Positions 1 to 6,431 are shown, numbered from the stretch's first letter. The stretch is DNA of 7,892 bases from Streptosporangiaceae bacterium (GCA_030042885.1 JASHYW010000177.1:1-7892), one strand, 5' to 3'. Translations and numbers: made by a program. Notes: generated by a model not told the origin, from the letters alone.

Positions 1-131
1 GGCTTGCCGCACTTGCGCCACACCGCGTTCAGCGCGCCCCGGCGGAAGTCCCCGACCTGGCCGATCAGCGCGAACAGCTCGGCGCGGCGGCGTTCGAGCC
101 AGGCCAGGTCACGTCCGGACAAGTCAGCCAC
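1..131 (-). CDS. DUF6788-like protein, N-terminus only (runs off the window)
   Basis: On the minus strand a GTG at 131-129 opens a frame that stays open to the window edge (43 codons). A good Shine-Dalgarno (AGGGAGG, about 137-144) sits 5-6 bases upstream. The N-terminus is rich in Arg/Glu/Leu (LAWLERRRAELFALIGQVGD) and continues with FRRGALNAVWRKCGKP. This matches what I recall of the DUF6788 family: a short helix, then an R-G-(S/A)-L-N-x-V-x-R-K-C-G-K-P stretch leading into a Cys-rich motif, which here lies outside the window. Proteins of this type are often found near transposase genes, but their function is not known to me. A strong dyad (143-173) lies immediately upstream and could control it. 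The fragment is too short to exclude another family. Confidence 0.6.
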   Translation of the reverse strand, partial: MADLSGRDLAWLERRRAELFALIGQVGDFRRGALNAVWRKCGK

Positions 132-142
132 CAGGTGCCTCC

Positions 143-173
143 CTAATCTGAGTGTTAACATCACTCAGACTAG
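143..173. promoter_or_regulatory. 12-bp near-perfect inverted repeat, operator-like
   Basis: CTAATCTGAGTG at 143-154 and CACTCAGACTAG at 162-173 are reverse complements with a single mismatch, separated by 7 bases (TTAACAT). The inner 8 bp (147-154 and 162-169) are perfect. The dyad starts 12 bases upstream of the GTG start at 131, next to its ribosome-binding site, where a repressor could block transcription. The TGAGT...ACTCA half-sites resemble operators of TetR-type regulators (general knowledge). No regulator gene is visible nearby, and a recombination or transposon-end role is also possible. Confidence 0.5.
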
Positions 174-227
174 CCGTCCAGCCTGCCCGGACCAAGCACC
201 CTCACGATTCAGTCGTGCACCCCTCGC

Positions 228-244
228 GCGGGCAGGCTGCCCGC
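228..244 (-). terminator. Possible hairpin terminator after the GH25 gene
   Basis: GCGGGCA (228-234) and TGCCCGC (238-244) form a 7-bp stem with a 3-base loop. It lies about 100 bases after the lysozyme stop and about 100 bases before the next minus-strand gene. No T-run follows on the minus strand, so it is at most a U-less, actinobacterial-style terminator. Confidence 0.25.
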
Positions 245-347
245 AGTCACCATGACCGGCCGCCAGCCGGCTGACCTACGCAGGCGCGCGGAATGCGGAT
301 AGTAAGGGCAGTGTCGTCGCCGGGGCGGCACATATATTCATGCAGGC

Positions 348-1112
348 CTAGCCGTTGGCAGCGACCTGCAGCAGCTGGCCGCTGGAGCCGTTGAAGATGT
401 CCTGGTCGCCGGGGAATGTGCCGGCCGAGGCGTACTGCCAGAACGTGTAGGTGCTCCAGCCGGCTGGCAGCGTGCCCGCGGTGGTGCCGTAGCTGGCGAT
501 CCATAGCGGGTCCTGGACGGCGAATCCGCCGTAGTTGCCGGTACATTTCGCCCACCAGGCGGTGGTGGTGTAGATGACCGGCCAGACGGAGGTGAGGGCT
601 TCGTAGGTTTCGTTGAAGCTGGCGATCCACGACACCATCGCGCTTCGGCTGAGCCCGTAGCATTCGGCACCGTAGGGGTTGTATTCGATGTCCAGTGCTC
701 CCGGCAGGGTCCGGCCATCAGCGGTCCAGCCGCCGCCGTTGGCGACGAAGTAGCTGGCCTGGGCCGCACCGCTGGACTGGTCGGGCAGCGCGAAGTGGTA
801 GGCGCCGGTGATCAGCCCGGCCTGGTACGCGCCGTTGTACTGGGCGGCGAAGTCGGGATTGACGAACCCGGTGCCCTGGCTTGCCTTGACGTAGGCGAAC
901 TGGGCCCCGGCGGAGGCGGCCGCGGTCCAGTCGATGCTGGGCTGATGGCCGCTGACATCCAGGCCGGGCACCGCGGGCTGAGCGGCCGCAGGACTGATTC
1001 CTAGCTGGCCGACGGCCAAGACGGCAATGACGCCGCAGCCGGCGGCGGTCGCAGCTACGCGTCGCGCGTGCCGGGCAACTGAGCGGCACCGCATGAGCAT
1101 TGAACGGATCAA
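348..1112 (-). CDS. Secreted GH25 muramidase (1,4-beta-N-acetylmuramidase, lysozyme)
   Basis: Cleaves the MurNAc-GlcNAc beta-1,4 bond of peptidoglycan outside the cell. I choose the TTG start at 1112-1110: an AAAGGGGG Shine-Dalgarno (1117-1124) is only 4 bases upstream, whereas the ATGs at 1100 and 1094 lie too far from it. An upstream in-frame ATG at 1217 would add 35 Arg-rich residues without a better ribosome site. The 254-residue product has an Arg-rich n-region (2-18), a hydrophobic core (about 19-40) and a likely signal-peptidase site near SPAAA-QP (residue 44-45). The mature part is one GH25 barrel with hallmark GLDVSGHQ (Asp52), YVKASQG, GAYHFALP and ALDIEYN (Asp141, Glu143), then PVIYTT, PLWIASYG and TFWQYAS. 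Asp141/Glu143 are the expected catalytic pair. Cys151 and Cys190 could form a disulfide. The protein ends with the barrel, with no separate wall-binding domain. Stop TAG at 350-348. It appears intact and monocistronic. Confidence 0.93.
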   Translation of the reverse strand: MIRSMLMRCRSVARHARRVAATAAGCGVIAVLAVGQLGISPAAAQPAVPGLDVSGHQPSIDWTAAASAGAQFAYVKASQGTGFVNPDFAAQYNGAYQAGLITGAYHFALPDQSSGAAQASYFVANGGGWTADGRTLPGALDIEYNPYGAECYGLSRSAMVSWIASFNETYEALTSVWPVIYTTTAWWAKCTGNYGGFAVQDPLWIASYGTTAGTLPAGWSTYTFWQYASAGTFPGDQDIFNGSSGQLLQVAANG

Positions 1113-1808
1113 CGAGCCCCCTTTCCGGTTACGCCTTTTGCCGGGAGATCTTCGACGGGTCCGGGCATCGCGCCAGCCTCGTTCCGTAGAGACGGTGTTG
1201 TCAACGCTTGCTGGCATATCCTTCCGGAGCGGATGTGGAACTTTCCAGGGACCATCAAACGAGCGCGGAGGATTTCGTTATGGTTTCCGATAGCAGGTCT
1301 CGGTCAAGAGGGTGCTGTTCGGGCGGCTGGATGACATATGTGCCGCCGCCGAAGCTGTGCAGGGAATTTTGGCAGGGCCGATAGCTGCCGGACGGCAGCG
1401 GTGATTTCGTTAACAGGTCCTCGGGAGATTGCGTTTCCAAATCGCCGCGCGTCTGATCGATATGCTTGCCTCGTGGGATTGCGTACGTTCTTCGTCCCAT
1501 TTAGACATCCCTGGCCGGACATGTCAAGGCGCGCCATGACTACTGGGACTAGTAAAAAGTTCGCCGGGTGCGTTTGCCCTGGCCCGGGGCTCTAAGAGCT
1601 GGAGTGACTGGCGGGGCTGCTTTCCTCTCTTGCACGGGGAGACATTCGTGCGCCAGGAAGCGCCTCATGATATCCCTGATGTGGCCGGGAGGGATTGAGT
1701 GGGGTTTCTGAGTGCTAAGGCAGCGGCACCCGTGAACTCAGACCTGGGCGCCTAGGGAACCGTCGGAATACAGCTGAATTCCGTGCAGGCCGCGATTCGG
1801 CGCGGGCA
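1113..1808. other. Gene-poor, lower-GC stretch upstream of the GH25 gene
   Basis: About 700 bases with no recognisable gene. GC is 65/120 (54%) over 1201-1320 and 55% over 1381-1440, well under the flanking genes. Short open frames here (for example 1338-1595 plus, 1255-1500 minus) have no family-like pattern and no convincing start. On the minus strand a TTGACA box (1204-1199) could be the -35 of the lysozyme promoter, but nothing resembling a -10 lies at 17 bases (it reads CGAGGC). Small dyads occur at 1384-1399 (GCTGCC-GGAC-GGCAGC) and 1764-1783 (CGGAAT, 8 bases, ATTCCG). Composition suggests imported or long-noncoding DNA. Confidence 0.5.
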
Positions 1809-2192
1809 ATGGTAATTGCGCTGGCCGTTATCTGGCGGACGCGCAGCCGGGCCCCCGGTCCCTCAGCCTTGACCGTGGATCCTTGGGCCGCAGCGACCCT
1901 GGAGATGACCGGTAGCCCGGACGAGGTGATCAGGCACGAGCCGACCCGGTGCGCCGGGTGCGGGAACGGCCTGTCCGGCGCGGCGGCAGTCAGGACGGAG
2001 CGGCGGCAAGTCGTGGATCTGCCCGGGGAGGTCGCGGCGCGGATCACCGAGCACCAGGTCATCTCCCGCCGCTGCTCGTGCGGGACGGTCACCGCCGGGA
2101 CGGCCCCGGTCGCGCTCAGTCGGGGCCTGCGGCGGAGGCGCAGAACGGGCTGGTCTGCGCGTTCGTGGGACGTGTGGCACCGGGGGCTGTAG
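1809..2192 (+). pseudogene. IS66-family transposase fragment (zinc-finger region)
   Basis: The open frame encodes 127 residues. Homology is evident by eye only for residues about 29-100 (1893-2108). It begins ATLEMTGSPDEVIRHEP, then C-x2-C (Cys48, Cys51), then ERRQVVDLP, then TEHQVISRRCSCG (Cys89, Cys91). This is the recalled layout of the IS66 zinc-finger region that follows the coiled-coil N-terminus. Full IS66 transposases are roughly 450-550 residues with a DDE domain. Here the N-terminal coil, the basic linker and the whole catalytic domain are missing, and the frame after residue 100 turns into an Arg-rich tail with no family pattern. No terminal repeats or orf1/orf2 partners are visible. 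It is a dead remnant. Residues 1-28 are probably not part of the original protein. Confidence 0.75.
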
Positions 2193-2379
2193 CCCGCAGC
2201 TGGTCACCGGTGTCGAGGTGCTTGCCGCGGGGCTGCGCCCTGACGCAGCCGTCCTCGCCCTGCCCGGCAGAATCCGGACGGGCCGCTCAGAGGCCGAGGC
2301 GATGATTTCCTGTTGCGGTCATGTCGTAGTGCTTGAGGCGGCGTGCGGGCTGCGCTGGTGCAGGCGAGGAGGCTAGGTG
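2109..2379 (+). other. Undefined stretch between the IS66 fragment and the serine hydrolase
   Basis: No frame here is recognisable. One plus frame (2161-2376) stays open for about 70 codons (LVTGVEVLAAGLRPDAAVLA and on), with no family I recognise, and ends with a TAG at 2374-2376 just before the hydrolase start, so it may be a short decayed gene end. The frame one register away contains a piece (about 2139-2195) that could be IS66-derived, but the resemblance is too weak to call. Confidence 0.3.
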
Positions 2380-3141
2380 ATGGGTTCGGCGACCGGGCTG
2401 ACGGCGGCAGGACTGAAAAGGCTCCACGCGGCGGCCGAGCGTCACGTGGGTGATGACCGGGTTCTCGGCCTGGTGGCGCTGGTGGCCCGCGGCGAACAGG
2501 TGCATGTCGAGGCACTGGAAAGGCTAACGGTGGGCGGGCCCCCGGTGGCCCGTGACTCGATCTTCCGCATCGCCTCGACGACCAAGCCCATCACCGCGGC
2601 GGCGACGCTCGCCCTGGCCGCCGAGGGGCTGATCGGGCTGGACGAGCCGGTGGACCGGTTGTTGCCGGAGCTGGCGGGCCGCAGGGTGCTGCGCCGGATG
2701 GACCGCCCGCTGGATGACACCGTGCCGGCCGCCCGTGCGATCACCATCCGCGACCTGCTGACGTTCACGTTCGGCTTCGGCATGGTGAGCGAGATGTTCG
2801 CCTCGCCGCACCGTGGCCGGTCGTCGCGGCCGCTGGTGAGCTGCGGCTGGCGACGATCGGCCCGCCCGATCCGCCCGTGCCGCCGGAGCCGGACACCTGG
2901 ATCGCAGAAGTCCCGCGGGGGCCTTTTGCCGGGGTTCTTCGACGGCCGTTCGTGGGGGTTCTGCCAGGCGGTCCACGACAGCGGCGCGTTCGGCTGGGAC
3001 GGCGGCCTGGGCACGTCCTGGCTGGTTGACCCGTCCCAGGACATGACCGTAATCGTGCTCACCCAGCGCATGTTCGAAAGCCCAGACCCGCCGCAGGTCC
3101 ACCGCGACATCCAGGCCGCGGCCTACGCGGCGCTCGCCTGA
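2380..3141 (+). pseudogene. Serine beta-lactamase-like hydrolase, frameshifted and internally deleted
   Basis: Belongs to the class C beta-lactamase/esterase-like serine hydrolases (PBP-type fold). The ATG at 2380 has a perfect AGGAGG at 2367-2372, spacing 7; a GTG at 2377 is the alternative. Residues 1-145 look normal: FRIASTTKP carries the S-x-x-K nucleophile motif (Ser66, Lys69), followed by AAEGLIGLDEPVDRLLPELA and ITIRDLLTFTFGFGM. After PHRG (about 2817) one base is missing. The expected continuation VAAAGELRLATIGPPDPPVP is found in the frame starting at 2823 and runs to about 2912 (PDTWIAEV). The main frame becomes meaningful again at LLPGFFDGRSWGF (about 2924) and ends normally (FGWDGGLGTSWLVDP, VIVLTQRMFESPDPPQVHRD). 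Roughly 120-150 central residues usual for the family, including the Tyr-x-Asn motif, are absent. The 253-codon frame is open only because the two lesions compensate; activity is very unlikely. Confidence 0.85.
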
Positions 3142-3235
3142 GCTCCCGCGGACGCATCGATAGTCACCGCAGCCGAGGCCATGGTCGCAGGCCCCGTCCC
3201 AGGACTGGCGCCCGTGACGCTGAGCGCTGGCAGAG

Positions 3236-3666
3236 ATGACCCGGAGCCGCTACCTGCTCCGGGTGGAGTTCTACCGGACTGCGCTGTCGCTTGCGCGGCG
3301 AGGCGGAACCAAGATCGTGCCCATCGTGCTGGTCTCCGCCTACCGTGACGGGGAGGTGCTGGACCTGCCGGGACGGCCGAGGACGATCCACGTCCCCGGG
3401 CATACCCCTGGTACGCCGCATTGTTCCTGGAAGGACGCCGGGTCCTGTTCAGTGGCGACGCGACGGTGACCCGCAATCCGCTGACCGGGCGGAAAGGACC
3501 GCAGATCATGCCGTCCGGGTTCAACCAGGACACCGCCCAGGCGCTGCGTTCCCTGGACGCTTTGAAGGGGCTGATGGCCGACGTGATCTTGCCCGGTCAC
3601 GGCGAGCCCTGGACCGGCGGTGCTGATGAAGCGGTTCGCCGGGCCCACGCAGCTGGTCCTTCCTGA
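3236..3666 (+). pseudogene. Metallo-beta-lactamase-fold hydrolase, 5'-truncated and frameshifted
   Basis: The C-terminal half of an MBL-fold metal-dependent hydrolase (glyoxalase II-like). Piece one (3236-3412) encodes RYLLRVEFYRTALSLARRGG, then DGEVLDLPGRPRTIHVPGHTPG. Piece two (about 3413-3666), in another frame, gives AALFLEGRRVLFSGDA, then VTRNPLTGRKGPQIMPSGFN and DVILPGHGEPW. They join perfectly if one base is restored at 3412-3413 (GGT-?AC-GCC-GCA), giving GHTPG-(H/Y)-AALF. The metal-site elements GHTPG, SGDA and LPGHGEP are present. The N-terminal H-x-H-x-D-H motif is absent, and an in-frame TGA at 3221 closes the frame upstream. The piece begins about 95 bases after the hydrolase relic, on the same strand. 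The two may once have been neighbours, or the 5' half was removed by deletion. Confidence 0.82.
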
Positions 3667-3778
3667 ACAGGCGCCGGTGTCGCTGCTGCCGCCCCGCAGT
3701 CGTGCGCCATCGGCCCAGTCAGGGCAGAACATGTAGGCATCCGGGCGCGCGACCTCCTCGCTCGCCGGCACATCGCAG

Positions 3779-3905
3779 GGCTGTACGGCAATGGCAACGC
3801 CGCTGTTCGCCGTCCGCCGCACCGACATCGAAAACTTCGCCAGGGAACTGGAAGACCGGGGCCGGGCCGGCGCTGCTGTCCACCCGGCGGCTGTGCACCA
3901 TCGCA
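3779..3905 (+). pseudogene. Tyrosine recombinase (phage integrase-type) remnant, core-binding domain
   Basis: In the plus frame of 3791, TPLFAVRRTDIENFARELED followed by RGRA is the pattern I recall from the N-terminal SAM-like core-binding domain of actinobacterial XerD-like integrases. The expected next block, TRRLCTIA, is present at 3882-3905 but one base out of register: reading one extra C near 3881 as an insertion joins them (GAAV-TRRLCTIA). Just upstream, the CTAMA before TPLF may be the relic of the usual W-C-x-x-x-G-L segment. Some similarity to the following H-S-P-A-A-H-V-R-R segment might persist to about 3975. The catalytic R-H-R-Y domain is absent. It lies between the MBL relic and the flavodoxin, consistent with a past integration event. 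Confidence 0.6.
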
Positions 3906-3996
3906 CCACCATGCGGGCTAGAGCGAGCCCGAGGCGCACCAGGGCACTGCTGAGCGGCCGGTCACGACGGCGGTGACGTTCCCGGAGCGGGTCATG

Positions 3997-4545
3997 TCAG
4001 TCCCCGCGCGGCTCGCCGGCCTTCAGCTCCTCGGCGATCCGCGCTGCCCAGGCGTCGATGGCCGGCCAGTCGCGGAAGTCGCCGGCCGGCAGGGCGGCCC
4101 GCGCGGCAGGCATGTGCTGCACGAGCCGCTCGCCGAGACCGACCGGTGGCGCATCCGGGTCGTAGGAGCCGAAGAAGACCTGTTCACCCCGCGGATGCAG
4201 CAGTTTCGTGAGCTCGTCGAACTCCTTGGGCCGGCTGGCCTCAAGGACGTTCTTGCCGTCCTTGTCGACTAGGTCGGTGCCGAGCGGGCCACTGCTGAAC
4301 AGCCACACCGGCCGCGCCGCAAGCTCCTTGCGGTGCCGCCGGGCGAATGTCACGGCCGGCTTGAGCCAGTGGAACATGTATGCCGCACCGCCGAGAACGA
4401 GCGCGTCATAGGGCTCGACCTCTTTGACGTCCTCAACGGGCCGGGCCTCGGCCAGCAGGCCCGCCGCCGTCAGGGCGGCCGCGACCCGTTCGGCGATGCC
4501 TGCCGTGGCGCCGTGCCGGGTGGCGTAGGCGACGAGGACTTTCAT
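3997..4545 (-). CDS. Flavodoxin-domain protein, HemG-like (protoporphyrinogen oxidase type)
   Basis: A 182-residue FMN-binding flavodoxin-fold protein, probably cytoplasmic or membrane-associated. The start ATG (4545-4543) has GGAGAGGAG (4551-4559) about 5 bases upstream and gives the classical N-terminus MKVLVAYATRHGATAGIAER. The first strand is followed by the T-R-H-G-A-T phosphate-binding loop (residues about 9-14). Then YDALVLGGAAYMFHWLKPAV matches the second FMN loop, and PVWLFSSGPLGTD the third, followed by RPKEFDEL, VFFGSYDPDAPP and a C-terminal helix DWPAIDAWAARIAEEL. Length and motifs fit actinobacterial relatives of HemG, the menaquinone-coupled protoporphyrinogen IX oxidase; the true substrate is not certain. 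A longer in-frame ORF to 4713 lacks any family signal before the Met. The 247-base 5' region contains a weak DosR-like box (4690-4706). It appears intact, unlike its plus-strand neighbours. Confidence 0.87.
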   Translation of the reverse strand: MKVLVAYATRHGATAGIAERVAAALTAAGLLAEARPVEDVKEVEPYDALVLGGAAYMFHWLKPAVTFARRHRKELAARPVWLFSSGPLGTDLVDKDGKNVLEASRPKEFDELTKLLHPRGEQVFFGSYDPDAPPVGLGERLVQHMPAARAALPAGDFRDWPAIDAWAARIAEELKAGEPRGD

Positions 4546-4689
4546 GGCATCTCCTCTCCGGTGAAGGGTGCAGCTCCGCACTGTCCGATGCGAGGCACAA
4601 GACACCCCACGCCACGCGCCTCCCGCCCGCGCTGCCGAGCGGCCGGGACGCCTGCTGCTGGCAGCTTTGCGGCCAGGGCGGCGGGCCGG

Positions 4690-4706
4690 CCAGGGCCGAA
4701 CGTCAC
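4690..4706 (-). promoter_or_regulatory. Candidate DosR/DevR-like dormancy box
   Basis: On the minus strand this reads GTGACGTTCGGCCCTGG, about 145 bases upstream of the flavodoxin ATG. Aligned with the core GGGACTWWAGTCCC of the published mycobacterial DosR consensus it matches at 10 of 14 positions. In GC-rich DNA that is only suggestive, and the distance from the start codon is large. No DosR gene is in the window. Confidence 0.2.
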
Positions 4707-4792
4707 AGATCATCCCTCAAGCGGCCGGTCAACGGGCTGATGCGCCCCTTGCTCCCGGTTCCCAGGTGGCAGGGGGATCCTGACCGGACGGC

Positions 4793-5386
4793 TTACCGTA
4801 CAGCGTTCCGGATGTTCATGAGGCCGCGGGCCGCAGTGGCGGGCTTGATGAGAATCAGCTCGCCGAATCGGTAGTCTGCTGCCGGCACGAGCCGCTCAGC
4901 GAGATCGGGCCGGTGCTTCCAGAGGTAAAAGCGCGCCTTCTCCGCGTGCAGCGAGTTCGAAACGATCTTGATCCGGTCCGCGTCCTCGATCAAGGGGATG
5001 GCGTTCTGGACGTTCTCCCACGTTGACCGGCTGCCGGTTTCGGTGATCAGCTCGCCTGCATACCCGCACGACCCGCGCGCATAGGAGGCCATAAGCTCGG
5101 CCTCGGCCACGTTCCCGCCCACGGCACCACCGCACAGCACCAGCCGCGACGGGCCCAGCTGTGGCTGGCAGGAGCGCAGGCCCGCACGCACCCGCCACCG
5201 GTTCACAGCGTTAGCGCGAGTTCCGCAGTTCCGGTACCCCAGGACAAGAATGGCTTCGCCGGTCCCGCTCTCGCCGGTCCGGGTCCCCATCCGCCGCCGC
5301 GACGACCGCCAGTGCTCGAGCTCGCCCCATAGCAGAACAGCGACCACGACGGCGGTGAACACGATCGCGACCAACAGCCATATCAC
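4793..5386 (-). CDS. YdcF/DUF218 family protein with N-terminal membrane anchor
   Basis: A 197-residue protein with one N-terminal transmembrane helix (about residues 3-20, WLLVAIVFTAVVVAVLLWGE) and a DUF218 domain outside it. Family landmarks are AILVLGYRN (45-53), LVLCGGAVGG with AEAELM (83-99), ETGSRSTWENVQNAIPLIED (116-135), KIVSNSLHAEKAR (140-152) and DYRFGELILIKP (171-182). DUF218 proteins (YdcF, SanA, ElyC) are linked to envelope and peptidoglycan precursor processes, but biochemical activity is poorly established. The GTG at 5386 has no clear Shine-Dalgarno. A CTG at 5395 would have AAGGCGGG at good spacing (in-frame TAA just upstream), so the true start could be slightly longer. Cys54, Cys73, Cys85 and Cys107 are present. 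Stop TAA 4795-4793. It is divergent from the kinase relic and same-strand with the flavodoxin, 247 bases apart. Confidence 0.87.
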   Translation of the reverse strand: MIWLLVAIVFTAVVVAVLLWGELEHWRSSRRRMGTRTGESGTGEAILVLGYRNCGTRANAVNRWRVRAGLRSCQPQLGPSRLVLCGGAVGGNVAEAELMASYARGSCGYAGELITETGSRSTWENVQNAIPLIEDADRIKIVSNSLHAEKARFYLWKHRPDLAERLVPAADYRFGELILIKPATAARGLMNIRNAVR

Positions 5387-5439
5387 GAGGAGCAGATCTA
5401 GCCCGCCTTAGTAACCACCCAATTGCGCTCTGGTAGCGG

Positions 5440-5491
5440 CCGGATGGCAGGTCGGTGAAGACGGACCGGATAGCAGGTCGGTGAAGACGGA
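5440..5491. repeat. Two tandem copies of a 26-bp repeat
   Basis: Units 5440-5465 and 5466-5491 are head-to-tail and differ at one base (GGATGGCAGG versus GGATAGCAGG); each ends GTCGGTGAAGACGGA. They lie in the divergent region between the YdcF gene (start 5386) and the kinase relic (5582). Role unknown: a local duplication or a pair of regulator sites are both possible. Confidence 0.9.
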
Positions 5492-5581
5492 ACCGCACAG
5501 CTAAGGACTCGATATGGTTGCCAAACTAGCGCGCAGGGACTGGCGCGCGTGAGCAGTGAATAAGGCGGTGTTCTGCGTGTC

Positions 5582-6142
5582 ATGGCACGTCCGGCCGGCA
5601 ACGCGATACTGGGCCGCGAAGGCCGGGGCGAGCACATCGGCCCGCGAACGGCGTTCGGCGAGGGTGAGCCCGCCGACTGCTTCTACGTGCTCCTCGAAGG
5701 CGAGGTTGTGCTGTCCCGCCGTGTCGGAGCGGACGACGTCGAGCTGAATCGCACCTCACAGCCTGGCGTGTATGCCGGGGCGGTTCAGGTCTACCTCGGT
5801 GACCGGGTGCCTCAGGTGTATACGGCCTCGCTGCGGGCGGCCAGGCCGTCCAGGTTCTGCGTACTGAGCTCGGCCGCGTTCGACCAGATGTTGCAGGACT
5901 GGTTCCCCATGATGCTGCATTTGCTGGAGGGATTGTTCATCGTCAGCCAGCGTGAGCGGCTGCTTGCTCTGGGCTCCCTGTCGGCCGAGCCGGCCCACGA
6001 GCTGAACAACCCGGCGGCAGCCGCCCTGCGTGCCATGCCGTCGATGCGCGAGCGGGTTGCTGGCATGCGGCACAAGCTGGGGATAATCGCCGCCGCGTCA
6101 TATGACCGGGATGCGCTCGGTACGCTGATCCGGCTGCGCTGA
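5582..6142 (+). pseudogene. CNBD sensor kinase relic, piece 1: cyclic-nucleotide-binding domain and H-box
   Basis: The N-terminal part of a cytoplasmic sensor histidine kinase with a CRP-like cyclic-nucleotide-binding domain, broken by lesions. The recognisable portion starts at GPRTAFGEGEPADCFYVLLE (residues about 20-39) and continues through VVLSRRVG, YTASLRAARPSRFCVL and the hinge helix SQRERLLALGSLSAEPAHEL. The H-box is HELNNPAAA (His139). In the family the linker before QRERL is longer (a few residues are missing here), and the N-terminal helices preceding GPRTAF are absent; the first ~20 residues from the ATG at 5582 look unrelated. SAEPAHELNN has EP where the family usually has G-L before H-E-L-N-N. 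The frame stops at TGA 6140-6142, right after TLIRLR. The ATG has no good Shine-Dalgarno, so it may not be a real start. Confidence 0.8.
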
Positions 6143-6431
6143 GCCCGCTGGAGGTGTCCGGCCGGGAGGACGAGGTCAGCGACTGGCTGCAAGCTCATGA
6201 CGTGGCCGACAGGTGGCAGCTCGCGCCGGCCTTCGTGCGGGCTGGCTTGGACACCGGCTGGCTCGACCAGGTGGCAGCCGTGGTGGACGGGGAGACCCTG
6301 GAGGGCGCGCTGCGGTGGCTCAGCTGCACCGCCGAGACCGAGATGCTCATGGATGAAGCTGAGGACTCGACCCGCCGGATCTACGCTCTGGTCGATGCGG
6401 CCAAGCAGTACTCGCAGCTGGACCAGGCCCG
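6139..6431 (+). pseudogene. CNBD sensor kinase relic, piece 2: middle linker region
   Basis: The kinase resumes in another frame at LSPLEVSGREDEVSDWLQAH (from 6139), then WQLAPAFVRAGLDTGWLDQV, GALRWLSCTAETEMLMDEAE, and RIYALVDAAKQYSQLDQA. This is the characteristic linker of actinobacterial CNBD kinases between the H-box and the ATPase domain. Compared with the family, about a dozen residues (of the type Q-x-E-A-A-x-R-V-A-K-A-P) are missing between RL and LSPLE, so the junction near 6139 is a small deletion of roughly 35 bases. The frame breaks again at about 6429, where one C appears lost (GCCC-GCAC for GCC-CCG-CAC); continuing the same frame gives nonsense (ARTGSWTCTSCW) to a stop at 6477. 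Confidence 0.78.

Noticed and set aside
1176..1204. TTGACA at 1204-1199 as lysozyme promoter
   Set aside because: No acceptable -10 at 16-18 bases; kept only as a remark.
1338..1595. 85-codon plus-strand open frame in the low-GC stretch
   Set aside because: No ribosome site, no family pattern, and composition not like the coding genes nearby.
1715..2092. 125-codon minus-strand open frame
   Set aside because: Largely antisense to the IS66 zinc-finger fragment, which has the conserved cysteines.
2442..3110. 222-codon minus-strand open frame
   Set aside because: Antisense shadow of the serine hydrolase relic; no motifs.
3340..3939. 199-codon minus-strand open frame with a plausible-looking middle (PDAYMFCPDWADG, about 3720-3790)
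   Set aside because: Most of it is antisense to the MBL and recombinase relics, no good start or Shine-Dalgarno precedes the middle part, and I recognise no family.
3961..3977. GTCAC/GTGAC dyad as terminator for the flavodoxin
   Set aside because: Five-base arms, seven-base loop and no T-run; too weak.
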